A DNA stretch of 64,000 nt from assembly GCA_029204225.1 (NCBI GenBank), contig CM055104.1, positions 50,637,935 to 50,701,934 on the forward strand, read 5' to 3'. Below the pieces are notes generated by a model, which worked only from the letters and a program-made list of their open reading frames with translations, was not told the DNA's origin and made no database searches. Source of the stretch: Diphasiastrum complanatum (taxonomy: Eukaryota > Streptophyta > Lycopodiopsida > Lycopodiales > Lycopodiaceae). Positions 12,001 to 24,000 of the stretch are shown one piece after another. Position numbers and translations under genes: made by a program. The stretch's first letter is position 1. Each line of letters begins with the position of its first letter.

Positions 12001-15000
12001 ACAGATGCTAGCGACTTTGCAGTAGGTGCTGTGCTAACTCAGGGTGGACGACCAGTTGCGTTCGAGAGTAAAAAACTCGAGCCAGCTCAGACTAGGTACA
12101 GTGCCTATGAAAAGGAACTCTTTTCTATAGTCCATGCCCTTAAGACTTGGAGGCATTATTTGTATGGTGCCAACTTTGAGGTCCTGACAGACCATGAGAG
12201 TCTCACCTTTGCAATCAACCTGAGCTTAGTGGTCGGAAAGCTCGTTGGGCAGAGTTGATGCAAGAGTTTGACATGTCTATCAGATATAGGCGTGGAAAAT
12301 TCAATACAGTAGCAGATGCCCTTAGCAGAATGCCTATGATAAACGAGCTGAGTTTTACTCAGATTCGTAATGAGTTACTCGAGTCCTTGAGAGGGAAATG
12401 CCAGCATGATGCATTCTTCTCTACTATCTGGAACTCAGTCCAGAGCAGACAGTTACAGACTCTAGAACCAGTTCCCGGGGCTGGTGCCAGTTCATCCAAG
12501 GATACGGCAGCTTCCGTTGAGGATGATGATGAGTCCGAGTATACGTCGTCAGATGACGTTGAGGATTCTGAGCCTATATTACCCAAGCAAACCCCAGTGG
12601 TTGAGGGTCAGTTGACTCAAGGATTCAAATGGAAACAGTATTCCATTCAGGATGAGTACTTGCTCTATAGAGATAGAGTATGTGTCCCCAATTCAGAGGA
12701 TTATAGGCAGCAGGTCCTATATGAATGTCATGACAATCCTAGTGCAGGACACCCAGGCATACAGAAGACCTATGAGCTTCTTCGTAGGCAATTTTTCTGG
12801 CCCAGTATGAAAAAGGACGTCCACCAGTATTTAACCAGTTGCCAGAAATGTCAAGTAAATAAAGCAGAGCGTTTAAAGGCAGGAGGGTTGTTGCATCCCT
12901 TAGAAATACCAGCTGGTAAATGGGAGAGTATCTCCATGGATTTTATAGTAGGCCTGCCTAAAACCCAAAAGGGTAATGACGCTATATGGGTCACAGTTGA
13001 CAGTCTGACCAAAATGGCTCATTTCATTCCGACCAAAACAACCGTTAGAGCTCCAGAGTTAGCGAGGTTGTTTGTAGACGGGCTATTTAAATTGTACAGT
13101 CTACCCTCCGGCATAGTCAGCGACCAGGACAGTAAGTTTACTGGAAATTTTTGGAGGGCAGTATTCCATCATCTCCATACTAAACTTAATATGAGTACCA
13201 CTGACCATCCACAGACGGACGGTCAAACAGAAAGGGTAAATCAAGTGCTGGAGGATATGCTTCGTGCATACGTCAGCAAGAAGCAGACTAATTGGGAGGA
13301 GTATCTCTCGATATTAGAGTTTGCTTACAACAGTACCAAACATTCAGCTACGGGATACAGCCCATTTATGCTGATGTACGGTTTTCAGCCACGCTCACCC
13401 ACAGCTGTAGGGTTTAAACAAGAAAAAGTTGAAGTAGCCAGAAACTTTTTATAGGACCTAAACCAGATGATAGAACATGCTAAGCGTAGCATTAGACAGT
13501 CCCAGGATCGAGCTAGGCATTATGCAGATCCACACAGACGGGATGTGCAGTTCTCCACTGGTGAGAAAGTCTACTTGAGAGTCCCAGTTGACTCTAAAAC
13601 CCTCAAATCAGGAGTGTGTGCTAAGTTGTCTCCAAGGTATTGTGGTCCCTTTACCATCAGTAGGAGACTAGGCGAGCTCACCTATGAACTAGAACTCCCA
13701 CACAACAGTAAGGTTTTTCCAGTCTTTCATGTAAGTCAGTTACGAAAAGCCTTAACCAGATCAGACAATCTGGTAGGGGACAGTGTTCTAGTTCTCCCAT
13801 TGGATCCTCAACAACCTCCACATGAACCAGAGGAGATTCTTGATAGTAGAGAGACGCAGACTCGTCATACTCTATACCGAGAATATCTGGTTAAGTGGAA
13901 TGATCAGCCTGTTGAGAATGCCACTTGGGAAAGAGGCAGCGTCCTTCGCAAGATTTTTCCAGACTTTGTCTTAGAGGACCAAGACGGTTCTTAAGGGGGA
14001 GGGAGTGTTACGAGCTCGTAACCAGTGCCGAACCCTAGAGAACACAGATAGGTCAGATACCACAGTCAGGGTCGTGTCTAGCTTACATGACCAACAGGGC
14101 AAGACAGTGTGAGTAGTGTGCCCCAGCACGGTCCATAGCCATGGCGGGCCTAACACAGCCTAGGGACCCTGTCAGCAGGATAGGGCCCCCAGTTGGGCCC
14201 CGACGTGCAGTCGGCCACGTCAGTGCCACGTGGCCGACACTTGGCAGTAGCATGCTACCAGTCCTCACACTGGGCTAGGAGGGGCTTACTCTATATCAGG
14301 GAGTAGGCAAGGTTGGGTGGATCAGTTAGTGTTTGCCCTACTGTGGTGTTAGGATCTATTACAGGCACCTTTCCAAGGACTGCCCGAAGAGACGGAAGAA
14401 GGGTGGCCGCTCCTTTAAGGCACCAGGTAATTCTTCTATTTCTTGCATTGACGTATCTTTTAAAGATGAAACAGTTTATAGAAATTGTTGTTTTAATACT
14501 GTAGTCTTTGGACCTCACGACCTCATTCGTATGAGTGGGTTCGTAGGCAGCCAACCTGTGAGTATTCTTTTTGACGACGGTTCTACGCATAATTTTATTG
14601 ATGCTAAGTTGGTGCAGAAGCTATAGTTGGCAACCGCACCAAGTGACCACAAGTATGCGGTCAGAATGGCAGCTGGTGGGGAGCAGCAGGTCTAGGACCA
14701 CTTTGTCTCCCACGTGCCGTTGAAGATTCAAAACTAAGTAGATAGTTTATCTTTTCATGTTCAATGTTTTATGGGCGCGTTTCGTATGTCGTTTTGAAAC
14801 GTGTATGAAACGTCTGGTTCAGGTTCGAAACGGGAAATTTTTTTTAGGGTTTTTTTTTTTTGAAAATGTGTTTCTGAGGATTTTTGGGGTTTACAGATGT
14901 CATAGAAAGTCTAGTAACAAGTAGATACATCCAATTTCATGAGAATGCTCTAGAGAATGCAATTTCAAGAGGAGAAGCTGTGTACGGTGACTATGGTGAC

Positions 15001-18000
15001 TTTCCTCAATCAATTATTGATATTGTCATGGATAGGTTATTAGGTTGCGAGAATCTGTTCATGCCCATTGCCAGTACATACTACAAAGCTTATGGTGCAA
15101 TTTTTGGAGTTTATAGATGTCATAGATAGTCTAGTAACAAGTAGATACATCCAATTTCATGAGAATGCTCTAGAGAAATTAGAATGCAATTTCAAGAGGA
15201 GAAGTTGTGTATGGTGACTATGGTCACTTCCCTCAGTCAATTATTGATACTATCAGGGATAGGTTATTAGGTTGCGAGAATTTGTTCATGCCCATTGCCA
15301 GTACATACTACAAAGCTTATGGCGCAGTTTCAAATTTTTTTTTTTTTTTTTTCAGTCGTTTCGAACACTAAAACGGCGTTTCGAAACGGGGTCGTTTCGT
15401 ACGTCTCGTTTCGAGGAAACACTGTTTATGTTATGAATCTTGATCAGGTAGATTTAATCCTAGGTAAAGAATGGTTTCATGCTAAGAATGAGTCGTTAAA
15501 GAAAGATTATGTTTCTCATAGTATATCTTTCTTGCATAATGACTCTATGGTTTGTCTTAAAGGCGATGAACCTAATCTACCTTTTGTAAATGCTCATGAG
15601 GCTAATTAATGTATTTTGGATTCTGAGTATCGATCGTATTTATGTTATTTGAAAGATGAATCTTACATGGATGCTTTTCTTACTCATAATTTCAATGAAC
15701 TTAATCAAAGCTTTGAGGCTTTGAAGATGTTAGTGTCTACAGCTCCTATCTTACACATAGTGGACCCTAGCAGACCTTTCCTGGTGGAAACGGATGCTAG
15801 TGACTATGCGGTGGGTGCAATTCTTTATCGGGATGGTAGACTTGTGGCTTTCGAAATCAAGAAGTTAAACCCAAAGTAGGTATTCTACTTATGAAAAGGA
15901 ACTTTTTGTTATCATCCATGCATTGAAGATCTGGAGGCATTATATGTACGGATCTAAATTCATAGTTATGACGGATCGCGAGTCTCTTAAGCATATCTAT
16001 TTTGATCATAAGTTAAGAGAGAACCTATGTTCAGCATAGATTGAGGTAGGACTTATGATGAGCATAGGTCAAAATCGGACACACCATGAGCATAGGCTTA
16101 GAGGAAACATATGTTAAGCATAGGTCCTACAATGAAATGTAAAAAAATTGTTAAAGGAAAATAAAAATGTGTGGAAACTAGTTATTACCTCAAAGCAATA
16201 ACGTAAAATGGGAGTCCCTCAGAGTATGCAGAGCATGGATAGATTGCGTATGATGAGATCAATAGAGAGCTAGGGTAGCTGTAAACTAGAGCTCGAGAAT
16301 GCGATCTAAGAAAATGAGTGAGCAAAGGTGAGTTATGCCAAGTGGTGCACTCTTAAATATTATACAAGAGGTGGGTTGGTGCCATCCTTAAAAATTGCAC
16401 AAATGCCATGGCAAGTTAGACGGCTAGCCCATGGCAAAAGTCAGTTATGAACAAAAGAAAATAGGCATTGAAGTGATAAGCAAGGCTAGAAAAAATTGCC
16501 CTTGGGGGCCATCTCCACAATTGGACTTCCATCTTACTAATTGGTCAAGCCTGAAATGCTAAAAGGCCAGGACCATTGATCTTAAATGGCTAGGACCTCC
16601 TTCAAATGTTCGAGTTTGAAGACATCAAGAAGGTCAAAACTAATGTCATTGCTAGCCAGGTCCAGTGTTGGACCTTATATTAGTAAGCGACCTTAATTTT
16701 CCTACAACCCTAAACTTAATTTTATCATGACCCCAACCACGGCATCATGAGTGGATTTTCAAAATAGCAAAGACTCTCTCCCTTTCTAAAATAATACTTA
16801 GAGACCTTTTTTATGTGTGTATGTCCCTTTTGCACCCACCATTCATTTTCTCAACACGTCTCACCCTCTTTTCCCACCAGTCACTCCATGGCTGCTCCAA
16901 GGAGGAAACTGAGTGTATTGTGCTACCACTCCAAGCAAGTGGCCTTCAAGATGGATGGGAGTGAGTACAGTATCATAGAGTGCTATGCCCTTTCACTTGT
17001 TTGGTCAAATCCCCCCCCCCCCCCGCCCTTCCCAAAGTTTAATTATAGCAAGGTTTGTTGAAATTCACACATGTGGGAGTGCCCAAAAGTGTGTTATTGA
17101 TCTCCTAAGACTTTGTGATTGCACATAGATCACACATAGATTGAAAACGAAGATCTATTCCATCAATCTAAGGCAAGAGCACTTTTCTAGATGCATAGAT
17201 CATCCAAACAAGTACATTCACATGTGTGTAGACTTGTACAACTGAAAACTAAGTATAAAAATGCCTTCCTCTCGGGTAGAGAGAATCCACAATCAAGAAC
17301 TCAAGTAGAGAGAGAAACCAATTTTGACTCAAAATATAGTAAAAATCTCATAACTCCAAAAACTTGCATACAATGAGTGTACGGTGTCGGAAATCGAGAG
17401 GTTAGTCAGCGGAAGCTTGAGCAGGTGCGTGTAGGATCGGAAGCGCCACAGTTAGCAACAAAATATTCAAATTGAATGATTCAGACAAATGCTCAATGAA
17501 AGAATACAGTAGTGAGACTTAGAATTTGCACTCTAATTAATACCAAACAGTGAGTACAATGCTTGAAGTGATAACTTCAACTTGCAGTCGTTGAGCGTGA
17601 TAACGCTGGCTACAAAAAGATTAATCAGATTAAGAATTATCAGAAGAAGTTTTCTGATGAAGATTCTAGGATTAATATACAACAAAATATTACAACAACC
17701 GTTTTGTTGCAGTTATTACAACCGTCTCACTTCGGTTAATGCATGTACAAAGTGGGCGGCCAATCAACGCCAAATCGTTGGGTCGGACAATATCAAAATT
17801 TACAAGTATCGAAATATATACAATGACTCGAAAAATTATAAGGACTCAAAAAATTACAGATTTTTTGAGTTGATCTTGTATCGAGAAATTCTGATTCTGG
17901 GTACTCGGACCTTAGCGGTCGTAAGGCCCGTTGGTCGGAACTCATTCAGGAGTTCAAATTTGACATTAAGTACCGTCGAGGTACGTCGAATTGTGTCGCT

Positions 18001-21000
18001 GATGCTTTGAGCCGGATTGGAGAGGTTAATCAGCTATGCTTTGCTGAGTTCCAATCCGAGTTGTATCTTTCTCTGCGAGATCTTTGTCGGGCCGATGAGT
18101 TTTTCGGTCCTATTTGGCAAGAAGTCCTGGCAGGAAGCTCTATAGTGAGAAATAATCTTGGAAAGCAGGATTCCAAGAAGTCTCGCAAAGAGAAGATACT
18201 TGATGATTATTCCATTAGAAATGGTTTGCTTTTACATAGAGGAAAAGTTTGTGTGCTAGATATCGGACAATAGGGCCCAAATCCTCCATGAGTGCCACGA
18301 TTGCCCCAATGCGGGACACCCTGGTATACAGAGGACACTTGACCTTGTTAAGAGAGAATTTTATTGGCCAAAAATGAAAGGTCATGTCGAGGCATATGTT
18401 CAAAAGTGTGAACAGTGCCAAGTTAATAAAGCAGAAAGACTCAAAGCAGCTGGTCTGTTACATCCGTTGGAAATTCCCAGCAAGAAGTGGGAAAGTATTT
18501 CCATGGATTTTGTGGTTGGACTTCCTAAGTCTGGGAAGGGTCATGATGCCATTTGGGTAGTAGTTGACAGACTAACCAAGATGGCGCAATTTATTCCAAC
18601 AAAAATTACTGTCATAGCTTTTGAACTTGCTCAACTCTTCGTTGAAAAGTTGTTCAGGTTGTATGGTTTGTCGAACGATATTGTTAGTGATTGTGATTCC
18701 AAGTTCATTGGCAAGTTTTGGCAGCGGCCTTTGAAAGACTGGAAACTACCTTAAGTCTATCGTCTATGGATCACCCAGAAACCGATGGTCAGACCAAACG
18801 TGTCAACCAGTCGATGGAAGATATGCTTCGCGCATATGTTTCCAGGTGACAATCAGATTGGGAAAAGTACCTCCCAATGGTTGAGTTCGCATACAATAGT
18901 ATGAAACATTCTGCCACTGGTTTTAGTCTTTTTATGCTCTTGTAAGGCTTTCAGCCTCGTTCCCCTATCTTCGTTGGACTCAAAGGTCTCAAGGTACAAG
19001 CTGCAACGGATTTCCTACATGATATGCAGGAAATGTTGTAGGTGGCTAGGGAAAGCATTAGATCGGCTCAGGATAGAGCCCAATTTTATGCCAACCGAAG
19101 CCGCTCTCCTCGAGAATTTGAGATCGGTGCTTGGGTGTATCTTAGAGTCCCAAAAGACTCTAAGACACTTCGAACGGGGAAATGTCCGAAGTTATCTCCA
19201 CGTTACAGCGGTCCTTTCAAAGTTCTTAACAAGATTGGTAGGGCTGCTTATCGACTAGAACTCCCTGTTGGAACTAAGGTCTATCCTGTATTCCACGTTA
19301 GTCGTTTAAAGGAACGACTTGGTGGGAAGGACAACCTAATTCCCACAGATGATCTAGTGCTACTGGAGGATTTGACTGCTTTTGTGCCCCATGAACCAGA
19401 AAGGATCATGGATACCTGACGTCATCAGATGAGAAATCGCTTGATTTCTGAACATCTGATTCGTCGGAAAGGTAAGTCAAATGATGAGGACACCTGGGAG
19501 AAGGAAGACGATTTCAGACTTAGATTCCCTAGTTTTTTTACATAGAAGGAAGTTTTTATGGGGGGGGGGGAAATGTTATGTACCATAACGGTACGCCCTT
19601 CAATGACGGCCTCGCAAGGGGCATGATGCAGGTCTGGCGTTATCGACATGTTTGGGTGCCACGCGTCACCATCCTAGGTGGTCACGTGTTACCGGCAGGA
19701 CCGTGCTTGATGGGACTCACCATGCTATGCCTATATAGTGGTGGGGCTTCCCTTTTGCCATTCACTCAGTCTACCCAGGAGTTGGTGGATGGAGAGCACG
19801 TGCATGAGCCAGGATGTATCTCCAGGCTAGGAGATGTTTGCTAGGGAGAGCCAAGGGCGATGGCTGGTAGTATGGGATGCCAGTTATCGCCGGAGGCTCA
19901 ACTGGGCATGATTATGTCAATAGCTCCAGTGCATGGGGGTGGGTTGGTTGTGACCTATGGATGGGCGGATACGGTGCGTCGTCACTGGTATGGGGTGTGC
20001 GGAACCTTCAAGGCAGTCGGAGATTCTTGGGAGTTGTAACACAAACCCGCTATGCTATTGCACGTACATACTCGGGGATCAACATATGCCTCGCTGAACC
20101 TTTTGTCATCGAGATTAATGTACGTTTTGCTATACCATGCTTGTGACGACTGATGCTTCTAATGGATTTAAAATTTATGGATTTGATTTGTTCGTTCCAA
20201 ATGTTTTTGAATTGGCTTCTACCTTATGAATCCAAGAACCAGATTGAAAATATGGCAAATATTTATCTATGTAAGTTGAAAAAATATAATTGGTTTATAC
20301 TTGAACGTTGAAGGAGAGTAACTACATTTCTGTAATGCAAACTATCGTTATTTGAGTCCTATCTTCTGAGAACCTTGAACATATTACAGAATCCAAATGA
20401 CAGTTTACGACAAGTATTCATAATATGATCAATTATCATTCACCATACATCCAAATTCTAAGCAGCTTAATAGGTTACAACATCGAACAATTTCAGCAAT
20501 CTAGTTAGAAACGTTAACCATGATTCTTCCATGGACCATTTGAGTGTATTGTTGACAAAATCCGTTAAAACCTAAAATTCAATGAACAAAAGTCTTTTCT
20601 ACTATAAGTTCTAACCTGAGTTGCAGTGGATCGCAATCTGTTGGAAAAACGATTTGAATCGTGCGATCCGGATCGCCAGCGATCCGGGACCAGAAACTTA
20701 GTCCCGGATCGCAAAAAAACTTGCAAATTTTTTTTTTTTATTGTGGAGGGATCCCCACAGCTAGTTGCAATAAATGACCAATGAATAGCAGCAGAAATAC
20801 TGAAGCAGATACAAATGAAATGATTAGCCAATGTTATATTTGCAAATCCGTATTTGCAAAAACAATTTGCTTCAGTATCTGATTGAAGTGACTACCAGAT
20901 ATTGGGGATTAACTATCTGAAATCAAGCAATAGAACTGCTCTTTTGAAATCCTTTCACATGATACCCATATTGGCAGATATAAAAAAAAAAAACAAAAAA

Positions 21001-24000
21001 AATTTGAGTTCCCGGAAACCCTAATGGGAAATCTCGGATCACGTTCTGGAACGCGATTCGGAACGCGTTCCGGATCGTGTTCCGGATCGTGGCCTACATC
21101 TTTGGTTCTAACTACTTAGGTATCAAATCTCGATTAATCTCACATGAATTTAAGTTATTAACATAAATGACCATAATATTGGTTTTTCCCATAGGACAAT
21201 TCAGACTCTAAAATCTAATTCAAATTGGTGAATTGAGATCTAAATTGGCATCTAGTGGCACCAAAGATGTTTAGTGATTGTTCAATCAACATATCTATGA
21301 TGGCATTCATTGTTAAGCTCTTTTCAACTGATATTGGAGTTATGTATACTGATCACCAATTGAGAATTTTGATTTTACTCAATAGAATACAAAATGAACC
21401 AATGTGGTAGGTAGCGCAATAAGTTTATCACTTGGGTAGTCAATGTAATTGGTGTAGATTGATCTAGCTTTTGATCATTGAAGCCATGAAAAGGAAGTGA
21501 TTACTCTTTTGAAGCTCATATCTACTCATGTACCAACATATCAAACTTCGTAAGCATATTGCAATTGGGTTCTTATCAAATCACAATCCATTGAAGATTG
21601 GAATCACGATTCGTTGAAATAATAGTGATGACTCCCTTCATTTATACGTGACTCTCTTCAAGCATCATACCAACCCATCCTCTCACGAAAGCCATTTAGT
21701 TGTAGTGCTTCACAATTTGCCAATTCATTTTTTCAGCACAGTCAATGCATGACGACAAAACATAACGGTTTTCTTGCAATATGCACAACTTTACTTGATT
21801 AATGCTTTTCCAAGGCATCCTCTTGACTTTCGCCAATATTTTTACCTTGGGATTGAGTGTGTAAATCCAAATGTACTATCCTCTTGATTGAGATTCTCAT
21901 TGTTAACCTTCAACTAGAGGTTAGTCATAGCCAATCTTCATTAGTAACCAGGTTACTACACGGCCTGGTTCAACTTGACTGTACCATATGCATGCCTGCT
22001 TTCTCTCTCTTAAAGAAAAAATTGTTTCCTTTGACTCCCATTAGATGTCTCTAAAGCTTATCTTTCAAAAGACCCTTGGTCAAGATGTTAGTTACTTGAT
22101 CATCAATGGAACTTCTCTTGCTAGGACTTTTTCACTTACTAATTGATAATGAAGTTCAATGTACCTAGGTCTAGCATGGAGAACATGATTCTTAGGATTT
22201 TTATGCAACTTTGATTATCACAAAATAATGTAGCTGCAAAATCTTGCTTTTCTTCACATTTCTCCAAAGGCCTCATGAACCAAATAGTTTTTTTGGTTCC
22301 AAGTTGAGCTGCCCTATCCTTGGCCTTAGTAGTTAAAAGCAACTATAGGTTGCTTCTTGCTGCTTTAGGAATTTGGAAACAACACTTGAACCCAATGCGA
22401 AATTGTAGCTTGAAATCGACCTCTTGTTTTCCGCATTTGATGTCCAATCAGCATCACAAAGTCCTTGTAGAATCATTTCATTACCATCGTGAAATTCAAG
22501 TTCAAAATTATAGGTGCCTTTCAGATATCCAAGTATTCTTTTGGCAGCCTTAGAATGTGAATCCCTTGGATCTTGCATGAATTGGCTCGCCATACCAACA
22601 TATAATGGCATAATGCGACTTCCAACAAGTCCACAAAACAAAGTAGCATCGACTTTGTCTTGATGCAAGGTGCTTGAATGCTTAAGGTTAGCTTCAACAA
22701 GAGTGTCAACAACTTTGCATCCAACATGTTGTGCTTTTTTAAAAGCTTGCTACTATACTTGCTTTGTGAAAGAAAAGTAACATGAGGTTGCCTCCAAACG
22801 TCAATGCCTAAGCAATAATGTAATTGTCCTAGATCCTTCAGCGGATCGCAATCCGCTGCAACTCATTGCTTAAGATTCAGAATTCTAAAATGGGAAACAC
22901 AAGGTTTGTTTTCCATAAAACACTTCTTGAGGAGTTTTGCCAAGAGCCTTATAAGGAGCTCTATTTTGCAAGTAGACAGCCATGTGGGCAGCTTTGGCCC
23001 AAAAATGGTGAGGCAAAGATTTTGTCTTTAGCATAGCACGTGCACTTTTCACAATGGTTGGATTTTTCCTTTCGGCCACTCCATTGGATTTGACGTGAGT
23101 AAGTAGTGAGGTCACTTGCACAAATGTTTGTCCACGTTAGCTTTCATACATTAGAACAATGACCAATGTATCAAGTTTGTATCACTTCTCTGGCTGTTAA
23201 GGGCAGATCTAATCACAATGAGGGCTAATATTGAAGAGCAAAAAGATAAAAAGCCTGACATTAACTAGCACTCGAAAGACATGAGTTGAAAATTAGTAAA
23301 GCAGCAATGATTCTAGATAGCTAGCGAACATACATTAGCAAGTTGGAACTGAAAATCAAGAGACAAGAAAGCCCTATTCCCTGATTTGTACTCACAGCCT
23401 ATCAAATATATAACTTGCAGAATAATAACCTGTATTTATTTTGAAATGGCTTCATTGTATAGCACGATAGCTAGAAAGAGGCAATTGATAGCAAACTGTA
23501 ATTCGTTAATGGAATCAAATTCAAGGTCTGGCAACAATGGGTGACACAAAAGGTGAAACAATCAAACCAGAAAGTAGACATGGAAATAGCTGGAACTAGT
23601 GTAATAGTGTGATAAAGCTGCATCAAAAAATATATGATGCAACTGAGATAAAACATGTAATACTCTTAGGTACTTGCACGTCAACAAGAATGTGGAAAAA
23701 AGTAACAACAGCTTGATCTAGGCGCAAACATATACTCATGCCAAAAATGCTGAAAGTGGAAAACTGCCACATATTTTCACAAAAAGATCGAAGGCCTCAG
23801 AAATAGCACCATAGTACTTGACACAAGACCTCAAGGTTTTTGCAAACAAATATGCTGGATGTCCCCTCAACCAGTAGAAATTTTTTGATTTGTTTTCTTT
23901 TTTCCTTTCCAAATGTTTGGATTGGAACGTGGAACATTGAGGTGCAATGCAGCAGCCCCTGTTGTATTATTTACTAAAGTCTTACATTTATTATCGTTAT

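Larger units (their letters stand above)
8453..14363 (+). mobile_element. Full-length nested Ty3/gypsy chromovirus (inner element)
   Basis: LTRs at 8453-8806 and 14006-14363 start TGTTACGAGC and end in CA. An exact 5-bp target duplication GGCAC lies at 8448-8452 and 14364-14368. The primer-binding site TGGTATCAGAGCC (8808-8820) is complementary to initiator Met-tRNA, and the polypurine tract AAGGGGGAGGGAG lies at 13993-14005. The internal order is gag, protease, RT, RNase H, integrase, chromodomain. It sits exactly inside the zinc-knuckle codons of the outer gag. By eye the LTRs differ at about half a dozen positions plus one 4-bp indel, so it is fairly recent. Confidence 0.95.
6304..20041 (+). 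mobile_element. Decayed Ty3/gypsy chromovirus (outer element)
   Basis: Direct repeats starting TGTTATGTACCATAACGG lie at 6304-6713 and 19574-20041. Between them, in + order, are gag, a split zinc knuckle, protease, RNase H, integrase and a chromodomain remnant. The flanks CAAAT and CAAAC are a possible 5-bp target duplication with one change. Three later insertions break it (8453-14363, 14773-15422, 16011-17895), and most of the reverse transcriptase is missing between protease and RNase H. It lies wholly in PP2C intron 1, in the same orientation as the gene. Confidence 0.85.
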
